From assembly GCF_028389875.1 (NCBI RefSeq), contig NC_084677.1, positions 13,372,017 through 13,436,016 on the forward strand: a stretch of DNA of 64,000 nucleotides, given 5' to 3'. Positions 25,323-39,252 of the stretch are shown here, piece by piece. A program made the position numbers and the translations under genes. The notes under the pieces are model-generated. The model was not told where the DNA came from, made no database searches, and saw nothing but the letters and a program-made list of their open reading frames with translations. Origin of the DNA: Rhea pennata (taxonomy: Eukaryota > Chordata > Aves > Rheiformes > Rheidae). Within the stretch, counting starts at the first letter, position 1. Each line of letters begins with the position of its first letter.

Positions 25323-28300
25323 ATGACAGTCTCCTGTAGGAACATTGCTCAGATCTTATCTTGGTCTATCTTATAAATGAATTTCAGGCCATACATTAAA
25401 CAAATCCTACATGAATCTCTCTCTTATACAAATTTATTCCTAAAACACGGTTGAGTCGTACTGTCCAACTGCTCAACACAAGTGTAATACGCCCTTACCA
25501 GACTTAACTGTGTCCCTTACCAATATGCTAACAGAAAAGAGGTAATTTTTTGAGAAGTGTTAGCATAAGTAAGCACACAAAAGAAAACTGCCAGTGTGCA
25601 GGGCAGAACATTCTCTGAGATATCCTAGTAGAAAGAGAGGGGGGAAGGGAGCAAGCAAATTGGTTCCAGAAACACAGTAAGAGAAAAACATTATCATTAC
25701 AAATTGGATTCAGAAAGACAATAATGTATCTGTTTAGACTACTGCCCAGGAAAGATTGCTGCCGTAATTATTAAATAATATCCTATGTGTAGACAAGAAT
25801 TACGCTAAGAACCAGCCATTCAACTCATTCAAATCAACTGAAAAGATTATTGGGTAAGAGACAAGCATTAAGAAACCGAAAAGAATGAAAGACAAGTGAC
25901 TGCTAATGACCAAGAACATGGCTGAGAGCAAATTTCTCGTCAATGCAAACAATTTTAGCCAGAATACTGCACTCTGTCCAATTTTGTGCCATTTACTGTC
26001 TAGCACAGCTTCTGATACACCTTCCAGAATGCATCTCTGTCCAAGGTCAAGCAGATCTTGCCCAGAGTGTAGACTTTTCCAGTGTACAGCTCACAGTTAG
26101 TACCAAGGAAATCACTTGAAAGGTTTCTCCAGCCCTAAGGACCAGGTCACACTGGAACCTCCTCTTCCACTCCTGTGATTTATCCAGGAGGACCTTTATG
26201 TCTTTCTCTCACAAGCTTCCCTGAATCCTACAAGGAGGAATGGACCAAAAATCTGTTTGTTACACCATATTCAAAGCTGCGTTGCAAAGATATATTAGAA
26301 GTGCTAAACGCAGTGAACTGCAACTCTACAAAAATTATCACATTCTTCCCACCTCATTTACCCAGATACTTTTCCATTTTTATACACTCAATTATTCATT
26401 TTAGTGAAACTTGTCTTTAATAATCACCTGTATTCTTCTAAGTGTCCTACATGGAAGAGTGAACAGAAGTGAGGGCACTTCGCTAAGGCTTGCAGGAATC
26501 AGGTTAAGCACTTTGCTCCCTCAGAGCTCTGCAAACTGTACAAAATGTATCATTTCTCTGCTCAGTCCTCTATCTGTAAAATGTGAATAACAGGCGTTTC
26601 CTCAATAAAGAACAACCACACTTTAAACAATTCCCTTAAAGGTATTAAAAAGGTTGTTTAACACTGATGGAAGTTTTATGTATGCCCTGTAGTGCAAAGA
26701 ATGCATTAGGAATAATGTTTTTTGTCTAATCATAACACATACAATTATTTAAAGGCGAAGGTACAAGTATTTATTTTTATTGTGAACAGTCTTTCTTCTA
26801 TTGCTTTGAGGGCATTTAAGATCCATTTCTTTTAAAAAGATTTTTTGAATTACTTTCTTTGCCAACACCAAATGCATGTATCCACAATGACCAAAAGCAG
26901 CACTGTCAGAAACTAATCTCGGGGATCTGACCGGAGGTGCTTGGGAAGGCCTACATGGTGTGTGCTGAGAAAGCTCGCTTGCACTATGCTCCAATATTGT
27001 ATGAGAGATAAGAGGAAATCTCATTTCAAGCGTGCGTGGTGCTGATTTTTCCCTTTGGGAAAAAGTATCCAAAATTTAAATCCTATATAGATTTCTAAAG
27101 ACTTGACTGGAATGGTTGTAGTTGAAATCATAGACTCACTAATCTTTGACTATAGTCAAGATAGAGACATAAGAGAGCCCTACACTTTACTCTTAGTTGT
27201 GATTTTTTCACGTTACGGATGATTCTGTTTATCTCCCAACTCCCATTTCTGGGAAAGTTAGTATATTTACACTGATACTCTCAAATCCAGTGTGAAAGTT
27301 AATTAAATTACAACTCAGTTAAAGGTTTTCCTTATTTTCCTGGAAGAAGAGACACTGATGAAGATCTTTTGCCAGAAAAAAACTTTTTAAAATCATCAAC
27401 AGCTTTTAGAATCAGTGCCACATTTTTGGTAGAACAGCTATCCTGGCACCATTTCTCAATCTGTGGTTTAAAAACATTTTTTCAATTTATTCTTCCATCT
27501 GGTTCGGACGTAGGATAATGACTAAAGACTTGTTGAAAAGGCAGGAGGAAAAAAAGCTTGCTTTTTTTTAGTTTAAGGAGCAAGCACAAAAGAAGAAAGA
27601 AAGAAACATGCTAATTTTTAATATTTAATTTTGTCCTGATATACAGATTGTAGGAGTATAGGAAAGTAAACGGGCCACAGAATTTTCTTAGAAAATATTT
27701 ATAAAGCAAAGGAAAGGTTCTATATACCTTAAAGCAAAAGTATGATTACATCTACATAAAATGCTTATCACAGCATATCTTTTATTATGTGTACTTTTAT
27801 CACTTGCCATTATTTGTAACATTTTATATTATGTTTGCATCCTGAAGCTACAGTCAAGATAGAAATCTCCCTCCTCCTTCACTATTCAAATGCAACATGA
27901 GACATTTCCTTGAAGTGCTAACAGTATAAACAGATGAGACAGATGATAACTGGAAAGGAAAGTTGACCCAAAAAATTGTAACAATGGCTCAAAATCATAC
28001 AGTGGGTCATCAATAAGGCTTAAATCTATTACATATGGTACAATGTATGTATGGCATCTCACACTGATTTAACTTGTCTAGACTTCATAGACTTAAAGCT
28101 GTCTGCAACTGCCACCTGCACTTCACTGGGAAAAAAAGACTTTTTTTAAAAAAAATTCTTTTTCTAGTACAACTATTTAATCACTGGTATCTGTATTACC
28201 CTGTCTGCAATGAAACTACATTTTGATCTGAAAATACATGTAGCACTAATGATGCTATTTTTTCCAGCAGTAATAGAGAGGTCATTAATAGGCTTGAAAG

Positions 28301-31300
28301 AGCAAAGCTAATACATATTATGCTAAATACGCTTTTTATTTTACATGCGTTTATAAAAAGAAGAGAAAGAGAGAGTTTAGTTATCATAGGAGGAGAAGAA
28401 AAGAAATGAAATTTGAATGCTTCAGAGCCATTCTGTTCCGTTCCTGCAACGAAAGTAATACTATACCCCAATGTTGTATTGAAGGCCCATCTCCTCTCCA
28501 GATGTCCATCTTTCCTTGCACTTAATTCTTGTCAGACCAATGGCCAGACCAGAAGTAAGGGAAAGGAAAACTGAAAACAACTGTTTTGCCTCCCTCCCAT
28601 GAAGAACATCCTGGGGGGTATAAGGAGGTAAAGAGGCCCCATAGTCTGTATGAAAATCATGTAACAAGCCAGCTGCAGTAAAATCGTTTACAAACATTGG
28701 CAGCAGTCCATTTACATAAACACTTTATGTTGATCAGATGAGAGATACGCTACCAGACCCAGGAAAAGCAAATAAGGTCATTTCTCTTCTCCTTTGTCTT
28801 ACCATTATACCACACAATGTCCAACTGTGGTACAGAATACTCATGCCAGGGCATGGATTCAGCTTAGTTGCAACTACTAGCTCGTTTTCACCATCTTTTT
28901 AACTTTTAAATCAAGCTTTTAAAACTTTTAAAGACTTTTCCTCCTAGCTGCTTAAAGAAGAAAAGAATAATATAAAAGGTTAAACAGTTAAGAACAAATG
29001 ACAATGATTTCTCTTAAAAAGTAATTATTTTGTCTGATTCCAGGCATTCAAACATTATATTGTTTGTCTTCTTTCATTTGCCTATTTCAAGAATTTAAAT
29101 CTACATATCCTTCATTGATGGTTCTTCTATATCTTTAAGTATTATGCTGGGTAATAGCATTTTTGAAGGACAAATTAAAATACCTAGAAACTTGATCAAA
29201 GGAGGGATTTGAAGAGCAAGCAGACTGAAAGCACTCCCTGTGAGCCTATAACTCCATATTGCTGAGAGAAGATTAGGTTCTGCGGCGGTTTCAGCTAGAG
29301 CAAATAATCACTGGATTTTACTACTCACTAGGATGAGCAACACAAGTCCTCTCAAGCCAGATCTAGAAGATTCAATTTTATTGCTCAGGGCCGCAAATCT
29401 ACAACAGTAATACCTAGTCATGTGTATACAGCTAGAGGTGTATTACCCTAACATTGCTCCAGCTGGCAATATGAAAAATTCCATAGTTTCAGCAGGGCTG
29501 GATCAGACCCATAATAGCTATACTTCGAATATAACAGTGTCAATAAAAGGAGAATTAGACAAGGTACTAAAAATTTGCTATGAGAAGTCATGTATTTAAT
29601 AATATAATATTAAAAGTTTGTATAATTAATTAGGGCCTATCTCCTTAACAGAAAAGCTAGTAATGATTTTAAAAAACCCTCTACTTTTGACTTTCAATAA
29701 GAAAATACCAGAAATAGAAGAAAGTGTTACAGTTTTCAAAATAGTGATGCTGAAGGAAAATGCTAGGAGAGCGAGCAACTTCATATGAAAATCCATCAGT
29801 GAAAAGTTTGGGGACTGAATGAAGAACTGAGCATTGGGAGAAAGATTTGAAGACTGAAACTCTTGGCTGACAGATTTTGCTTTGAGGTAGTCAGGATGCC
29901 AAAGTGCAAATTTATTGCTTAATATATTGAGTTGAAAGTTTGTGTTACATAGTCATTATACATGTACTATTTTAAGAAGCCCTGAAGCCTCAAAGTGAGG
30001 CAGGCACCCTGTGAAGGTGTCTAATCCAGCTGGCCTCTGATCAGCAACACTGCTGAAAATGTGGTGCTTTTCTATAACCACATGTTTTTAATATAACTTC
30101 AGTTTGGGTGTTTCTGCACTGTTTCTACCTTTGGAAAGACTAAAGGACTTCTCTAGCCAACAGGATCAGAAGTACTCTCCTGCAATTCCAAAGTCCAGCT
30201 AAGGGTCGGTATCTGCTCTTTTTATTGATACATTTGTCAGGCCACACATTAACGTGCACCAGAGTAACATTTGATTAGAATACGAAAAAACAATGCTGTC
30301 TCTTAAATATGATGCCTGTGTCTGCCAAATGCCTACCTGTATTATGTCCTAGCACCATGAAAACTCTTCCTTTCTGACACTCAGCATCCAGTGAGGACAG
30401 CTGGTGCCAGTCCTCATTTCCTCTCTTCTTGCAGGAGGTCTGACTGGACTCCTTTCTTCTCCTCACCCCAGAGGCAGGTGGAAGCGAGTAGACAGAAACT
30501 ACTTTCAGTGGACCCCCCAGACATTGCTTCTCCACAACATTCAAATCTGACCCCTGCAGACTTCCAACAAGGCTTCCCCATATCCCTGATGCAAAGGAGC
30601 TGCCTGGAACACAAGGGGTGTTCCCTGTGAACCTGAGGGGTGCAATGGGAGCAGCTCATCCACTGCAATCTGGAGGATGGCAAGTAAACTAGTTCCTAGC
30701 AGCACGTGTCAAGGAGTTCCCATGTCCTCTCCTTGCTCAACACGTGGGGATACTCAGGCTGATAAACAGCTGGCCTTAAATCAGTCCCATACACCGTGCT
30801 GTCCAGAGGATCTAGCAGAAGTCTTCATGAAAGGAGGAATCCAAATTCAGCCTCGAAGGGAGGCTCAACCTTAAGCCTATGTTTTAGGGCAGACTTCCTC
30901 ACTTTTCTACAGGGCTGGCCCTTTCTAGTGACAACATGCTGTAGGCATATAAAGGAAATCACGGATTGTAGGAGTCCCGTCTACTTTTGTCAGTTCTCCC
31001 AGGACAGTATCAAAGAACAAGTATTTATCAATTTTGATGCCAGCCCTAGATGCACTCTTGCAGAATTGAAGTTTTGAGGCTTTTTTCTTTTTTTAATCAA
31101 GGCCAAGTACTTTTCTGGCTATCAATTATACATATCTTTTATATAGTTTAGTTAGAGTAAAAAAAAAAAAAGCTCATATTTTTAAAATTTTTACTGGATG
31201 GCAAGCATTTTAACATCCTAATACAGTAAAATCCACGAGACATAAAAGTAAGAATTTCACAGACATCTACTACTCAAAAAAAAACCTTTCCTCCTCTTCT

Positions 31301-31514
31301 TTGTAACAGGAAGTATATGTGCAGCCCTCCTCAAATTACCCGTCAAACAGATGGCTTTTACAGCACACCTGGAAGGATACCAGATTTAGGGTTGTTCTGG
31401 ACCAAGAGCAGGAGCATATATTGAGGCTTCCAAAAAAATGACCTGCCAGCCATCTTTGCCATCTTTACATCCCAGTTTGGAGACCCCACAGCTACATTCA
31501 GTGAGAAGTATGGC

Positions 31515-31545
31515 AGAGACAGAGAGAGAGGCAGAGAGAGAGAAA
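31515..31545. repeat. Short AG-rich simple repeat
   Basis: Two blocks of AG dinucleotides are separated by a GGC interruption. The stretch is purine-rich and low-complexity, with no associated element. Confidence 0.8.
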
Positions 31546-33350
31546 GCGTTGCAGATCCCTGGCCGTTTAGAAATCCTAAGTTCTAGCCAACACCTTACAG
31601 AATTGTTTTCTCTTCTTTTTGCAGAGTTTTAAAAAGGAACAAGCAAACACAAATATCAGGATCAGCCTAAAACCTATGGCAACTGACAGCCCACTCCCAT
31701 TTTGTTGATTTAGCCGATATTTTCAGGGACCTCTCATTGCACAGTAAAATCCACCCTTGCATGATGGTATTCAGAACACTATCAGATTCTGCGCTTCTAA
31801 TATCCTGTGCTGTGCACTGCGTTACCAAGATCTTGAGTAATCTGTGCTTAGAGAAACTGATCTGCCAATTACTGCTTCCTGCAGATGGCTCTCATTCTGA
31901 TTTAATTTTATTCATATAAAAGTAATTACTGATACCTTTTTGGGCATTGTCATATTAATAAATGTGTGAAATAGGAGACAAGCTTTATTAAGGATCCAGT
32001 TTTATTATTTCAAAAATACTGCTTGTTACTCTTAACTCTGCTTGGGAAGCCTTGACAGCTCCCTGGAGCTAACTGATTAATAATCACTGCCAACTGCATT
32101 TTAAATTTTAATTTTGGCTTTGGCTGACTAGCCTAAATGATTCCCTAGAGCTACAAAACTACTCTCCACTGTATTTTGAATACTTGGGCTTTGGATGAAT
32201 AGTTTAAATGTGTTTGAGGAAGTGAGCAGGCGTGTTAATTCTTCTAGATTTAAAATTTATGACAAAGAGAAAACATGAAACTGTCTTTCTGCATTTCTGC
32301 CATCTCAGGAGTATAGTCTGAATGGAAGAAGATGGGTGAGCAGAGAATGCCTTTTCCTAAATCCAGAAAATGAGTTAACTATGAAATGCCTGGGCTCCGA
32401 GCCAGGCACTAGCCAAGGGGTCTGGAGAGCCAGCGGAGAGCAGACTCCAGAGAATGGGATGAAGAGCTATGTTTCCTACTCCTTGAGTAAACATTCATCA
32501 CAAATGATATTTTATTCATATGAAATAAATAATCTCGGCAATCTGCTATTAGTTAAAAAAATACCAATAGGTAGTTTGTTGAAGTAATGCTATCTTATAT
32601 GTGAAATAGGTGATTTTAATTATTCTTTTCAATCTGAATAAAGAATAGTGCACAAGTTTCCCTCAAGACAAATGGAAAAGATGAAAGTAATTGCGTGAAG
32701 CACCGAGCACTCATGACTTCAGTGGGAAATGAAGGTGCCTAGTTACTGTAAGGATTAGGTCCTGAAGTAGACTGGCCTGTTACTAAAGACTTCTGCTTGT
32801 GAATTTCTCTAATATATTTTACAAGGCTGCTACAAGTCATTTCAGGTGAAAAAAATTATTAGAGCTGCTTAATCATTTAGTTAGATGTAACCTCTTTTGT
32901 GTAATCATATGGACAGAGGAAAGCTGGATCTCAACTTAAACTATCTAATGACTACATTTAATAAACTGTAAAGAAAATTCATTTATGCTAAATTTTATTT
33001 TGCTGGAAATGAGAATCATTAAGAAAGGATGCCTTAAATTTTCTTAATTAAGTTTACAAATTAAAAAGTTATTTTACAGGAAAGAGAATCAGTCAAAGAG
33101 ACCTGAATTATTTTTACCTCAACCTTTATGAGCTTAACACCTGTAATCTAGTTTTCCCCATCTGAGGAAGCACTTACAGTACAATGATTAATTACTGCTA
33201 ATACAATTTATAGCTCTGACAACTTACTTGAGATTTAAGAGGAGCCTTAAAATCCTATTGAAAAATTTATAAAGAAAAGTAAACCAGGGTCTGAAAAAAA
33301 CTCATTTATCTAGGCACATGAGAACAAGAGATCCTAAGAACCACCAATCC

Positions 33351-33386
33351 TGTTTGACACATATGTATGTGTTTGACACATATATG
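33351..33386. repeat. Two-copy 19-base tandem duplication
   Basis: TGTTTGACACATAT occurs at 33351-33364 and again at 33370-33383, a period of 19 bases, with near-identical spacers. It is a small intronic duplication. Confidence 0.85.
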
Positions 33387-36300
33387 AAGTGAGAACCTTA
33401 TGCAAGAGAAAAATCATATATATGTGACTGAGAATAAAAGTGCTGCCTTTAACTTACAGCTGACCAGCTCTGGAATTTTTGTTCCTAGTTTTATTAAGCA
33501 GCAGCAGATTGGAATAAAGCTACTCTGCTCATTTGAAGTAATACTACTAAGGACCACTGCTAATGTGAACAACAATAAATCTTTAAAATCAGGTTAATTT
33601 TACAATGTCGGTGCTATGAAAAGTAGTGGGAAACAGTGGATGTAAGATCCAGACCACTGGAGACAGAAAGTTTTCTCTCTAAGTAGCCTGAGGGTTTGGA
33701 ATATTAACCCACATAATGCTTGCTGAGCCAAAAATTACTATAGAAGTTTGTGGTCTTTAAGAATGTATTGAGACAGGATCACAGAAAAAAAATCTATGCA
33801 AACTCCTCCTTCAGAATTAGGAATTGAGAAAAATTCTACAGGTTTGTTGAGACCAGACTTTGGTAGAAGGCCAAAGAAAGCAGCCTGTGTTCAGATGAGA
33901 AGCAAGCTATGTCTAGTTTACCCCATGTCACTTGGCTGAAAGGACCTCTGGATAGCGCAAGGGTGTTGGTGAGTCAAACTCCATCATTTTTTAATTTATA
34001 CATCTGAAAAATGGCACAATACAACAATGTCTCAAAGGCTGTCATAACAGCAGTGAATAAGTTAGTGTCAAAATATTTTTTTTATTTTGTCAAAATACTG
34101 TAGTAATATGCTATCATTATAGGTACCATGAAAAAGCAATTTAACATCACTGTGACCTGGAGAAGACAGAGAAGATACTTTTTTAAAAACAAAATAAAAA
34201 TACATTTAAGGATGGGTATGGTTAGCTGATAATTTTTTTTCAGTTAATCCTGTAAATGATAGATGTCATTTCAAAAGGATTTGAAAATTCTTCTTAAGGA
34301 TGCTATTAAATATAGCATTTCCCTGATACTGTTTGAACCAAATGACCAAGTAAATATTTTGACAGCTTTGCTTCACACTGAAAAAGGGGAGAAGAAAAGG
34401 GCAGAAGGTTTCAAAGTAAATCACTGTTCAGCTTTTACTGAAATATGCTTTGAGACGTGTACTTGTGACCTTCTATAAATTTTGATTTGAAGCTGTAAAG
34501 CAGGATTAGAGTTTCTTATTCTGTATCTCCTTTTTTTTGTAAAATTTAATGACCATTTATGGTTACTGAAATTATAAGAAGAAATCTCTTTCCTCTGCTA
34601 TAAACTAAATAGTATGATGAGCAGATATAGCAAGATGCAACAGCTACTGATTCTGACTGAGAACAACTTAGCATAGACATCAGCTTCCCTGGCTTTCTCC
34701 TCTTAAGCCATGCATTAGTGCTAAGTAAATGGATCAGACAGCTTCTCCAAAACTACTCCATATGAGAAACAGCAACGTTTTTATCTAGAATAATATTTAT
34801 GGCTAAACCCAAAAGCTTTCTTTCAGCGAAAGTCTTGTGAGTATATGCTTTTCCCAAGCTTAGTTGAATGAGTTGAATCATGACCATTTACAAATTTGAC
34901 TGAAAAATCATGCAATGGTTGAAGCTTCCTATTTCTGATGAGTTGAAAATAGCAGCACAATATCTGCAAAATCTATGAACATCTACTGGTAACTAATCTC
35001 AAAGTCCTAAAACGCAACATTTCAGAACCTTTGAAACAATCATTGTTTTGTCTCTAGAAATCAGTTCCTTACACAGTAAGCTAGAAATGGCAGAATACAT
35101 CCAAAAATATTTGTAAGCACCTAGCTCTTCAAAATGCCAGCAACTGATACACCAGTACGGAGAGGATTTGTTAGAAATGACTGAAATTAGCACTGAGAAA
35201 CTTAAAGGGTTTTTTTCTTGCCTTTGACCATTGTTTTTAGAATTAAGCAGTAATTACTAATACTATTATTTGTCATAGTTAACTTTAAAGAGACAATAAA
35301 TTTATCTTCAGTTGCAGCTAAAGAAGCCTAAACATCTGCACCAGCACTGGAAGCAGTAAAAATATCAGTTCTGTGCAATGCCCAAGCTTGTTTGTCTGCA
35401 GACAAGACTTATTAACTCGGGCTCATCTCAGTGTTAATTTGGTTATCTTGTTTCCAGACCAGAGTTAGTATATCTGCACAGCCCTGTGCCATACAGGCAC
35501 CTCAGTCTGTTCAGACCTAGTTCAGGTGTCTCTTTAGCAATTTTAATAACATATTGGACGTGTGGCAGAGCTGCAGACCAAAACTGTTGTCCTCCTTTTT
35601 TGGTGAGCCCTTCATAGCCTGAGCTACTTAGTCTGGATAGCTATAATATTTACGGGTTGAGAAGGAGACATGATATATATAAGCAACAGTAATCTGCACA
35701 AACTCAATAAATTAAAAGTTAGATGTTAATGTGCTTCTTGCAAAGCAGCGAAAATGTTGTAATAGAACCATAGAAAAGAGCCATTTCATCAAGAAGTTAC
35801 TAATGCTTTAAAAGTAACTCCTGGATAATATTCCTGTGAATGTCATTCTGGGGTTAGAAAAACACTGGCATGGATCCAAAACAGTTTCTCCTATCAGTTG
35901 CCATCAAGGTACAAAAAAGTGTATCCAGAAGTCAATGAATATATTGTAGGGACTCAAAATCATCAAGTTGGACTGCAGTCACACATTTTGATTAAACAGG
36001 CAAAAGCTCTATGTTGCCATTACTGGAGTGTAACATGACATTCACAGAATGCTAAATGCAGAGTTTGAATAATCAGATGATAATGAGAACACTAACATTT
36101 GGAAATGTATATTATAAATCCAACTCTGAAATGGTAACGTGTGACTTTGTTACAGCCAGGCTGAAGTGAGGTGAAAAGTATTGTCCCTATGACATTCAGT
36201 AAAAACGTTATTATGGTTATAGCTGGCATATTCATGCCAACACTGAAATCATCACAAAATGGAGTAATAGTTTACCAAAAATAATAAAAAAGGCAAAGGG

Positions 36301-39230
36301 TTTTTAGCGGACAGCAGGTTAAGCACGAAATCACAGCATGATATGGCTCTCAAAGACCAATCCAATTGCTTTGTAGAGTTTCTGGGTACTACTGAGGCTG
36401 TTAGGGAATTATAAACAAACTGATATGGCTTCATCAGCTGCCAAGGATTATTGACGTTACACAAGGACCATGAGATGATGATAACCTAACTCACTCTGTT
36501 ACAGTTAGGGTAAGATTTTTTCTCTGGCATAGAGACAGAGACTTCCTTTAAAATGTGGAAGACCTGTTCAACTATTAATACTAGTCTGCTAGCATTTTGT
36601 TTTACAGACACACTGATTTAGGTCAAGGAAAGGAATTCCACTTAAAGGCATGTTAGGCCATGGTAGAAATTAAAAATAAAGGCAATAGAGAAAGTTGGAG
36701 AAGAGTGCTAAAACAAAATCACAGATCTCTATAGTGTTAAAAAGGGCGCAAGAAATCAGATAGTAGAAAGTGCCTGCTAAATTCATAAAAAACACAGCGC
36801 AGAACAATGCCAAATGCAAATTTTCCTGTATATGACTCTTTGGGTTCATAAGGTTTGATATATAATTACTGAATGTGACAAAATAACCAAAACCATGTAT
36901 AAATAAATTAATTACATCCACAGTTAATGCTTGCCCCTGAACATTTAAAAAATAACCCTTCAATTATTAAAGCAAAACTATCCTCCATCACTGTCTCCCT
37001 AATCTTTGAGGGAAAGCTACTCTTTCAAGACACCTTAAAGCCCCAGTTCTTAAAGGGAATTCAGCAACAATTTCCTTTCTAATTACAATAGCTTTTCTTA
37101 AGTTCACATAGTATTTTTGCTGTTGGTTAATTGAGATTCATAATTTGATCAGTTCTCCACTAATCTGTGAAATTCAAGAGAAGTGATGAGCTTTTGCAAA
37201 TGCTGTATCTCCCTATCATAAAAGAAACTCATTCATTGGTCTTGGTCTTTATTGTGTAGAAAGAGTTTGTAATGAGACTTTCCTAGTTTTTGTGCTACAG
37301 TCTGCATCAGCTCATGAAAGTCCTTCTTACAAATATAATATATGCTAGTAATTGCATTCTGGGGACAACAGCAAAGTCACAATTAAGTGAGAAAAAAATC
37401 TGGACACAGAGATACTTTTAACAATTTGCTGAAGCTTTGTGGAAACTCTGATGACGACCTGTACTGTTTAGAGCAGCTTAACATTTAGGGAGTGTATAGA
37501 ATGATACATCGGCATTGATGCTACTGACCATTCAGATGATTTAAACTATACTAATTACATGAGTATGCGGTTCTTATTTTTTCTGATAGTTTAGGAAAAG
37601 AGATTCTGGAATTTCAATACTTTTCAAATAGTTCTCAAGACTAGTAGCAGAAAAATCTTTCTGGAACATTCAATAATATTTGCATTAGACTCTGAATGTC
37701 AATTTGATTTTGCACTTTATTTTCATGATACCCATTTTATTGTTTTTAATATCAGAAGAGACTATTGTGAAAGTCTGGCTTCCAGCATAACACAGATCAT
37801 ACAAAACCTTGTATTTCCTGTATTGAGATCATAGGTGCTAGCTGAGCTAAAATAACAACAAATGGTTAGAAAGATATTTAAATTTACTTTAGAATATACC
37901 ATATATTCATGTCAAATTTTAATTAGACAGAATATTAAAACATAGTAGTAGAAATAGATTTGCCTTTTTTTGAATGGTCATAGCATTCTAATTTGTACCA
38001 ATATCCCATATAAATTATACTGTAAATTAAGAATCAGAATTTAAATCTGCTTAAATGTGATATAATCTCAGCGTAACATGAAAAAAAATCAGAGCAAAAT
38101 ATTTTTCTTCAGATCTGCTTCCAAACATGAAGTGATCTTACTTACAAATAACTGATCTTATGCATCCCCAGAGGGAGGGCCTCAAAAACACATCGTTTAT
38201 GCCTCCCTCCCAGGATCTGCCAATGTCTTCCCTATATAACACTGCTGTCTTTTCAGGAGGGCGGGGAGAGGAGAAAGGACACTAAATGTTAACTGCTGTC
38301 AAATCCAAGTAGTCAAACTGTGGAGGGAGAAAAAAAAATCTACGTATGTTTAGATTTCCAGTGAATCTGTTACTCTTAGTGTCTAAAAGCCTAAGCCACT
38401 GATGGTGAAACATCAACAGCAGTGCCAAGTTTGAAACTAACAGAGCTTAAGGCTGGTTTGGGTGAAACCGCTTACACAGCTCTCCTAAACAAGTTTGGAA
38501 TCAGACTTCAAAAATCATCACTGATTCAGACTAAAAGAAACACTTAAACTGTGAGAAGAAAAACAGCTTTGAAATGTTATGGACCAACAAGGCACACACT
38601 AAATCTGCCCACTCAACAAGTCCACTCCATTTACTTTAAATTTAGAAACTGTTTTTCAAAATTAATGAGTTTGAGTTTATTTGCCCAGGTCCCAAATGCG
38701 GTGTCCTGCATACCTCTGTGATTTCCTGAAGGGTCATTTTCTCCTCTCAGCTGTTTGCTCACGATTCTCAAATACAGCCGCCCCTTTAGTGTCCAGCATC
38801 GGCCTCCAGTTTGGTTTACTGGTGGCTTCCAAAATCAGGAACTTCCTAGATACTATCACTGAGCTAACAATAAGCTACTTATTTATGCCCTTCCCTAGCT
38901 GGCCTCTGCTCCAGCAGGAACTTTGGCACAAATACCGACTTTATATACTTTATACGTATTAGATATAAAAGTTTAGAGATAATGTCCCTGATATTTATAT
39001 GTTCTCTGAAAGGGTTACTTCTCAGCTTTAAAATAGCATGGGGAAATACAGTCTGGCCACAGGCTGGAATTTTTTTTCATTCTGCAAACACAGCAAATAA
39101 ACAGGGACTCTAAATTCAATACTCTTTTCAGCAGTATTATGATTTAGTTGCAGCACTCAATGAAAAAGACATTCTATTAACAGAACTGGACTATTTCCCC
39201 ACTCAGCAGGAAATACGGGGAAACATTCTG

Positions 39231-39252
39231 GTAATACATATGTAATACATAT
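39231..39252. repeat. Two-copy 11-base tandem duplication
   Basis: GTAATACATAT is repeated exactly and contiguously (39231-39241 and 39242-39252) in AT-rich intronic DNA. Confidence 0.85.

Noticed and set aside
28128..28165. Near-palindromic A and T runs
   Set aside because: Alternating homopolymers in AT-rich DNA form apparent inverted repeats by chance.
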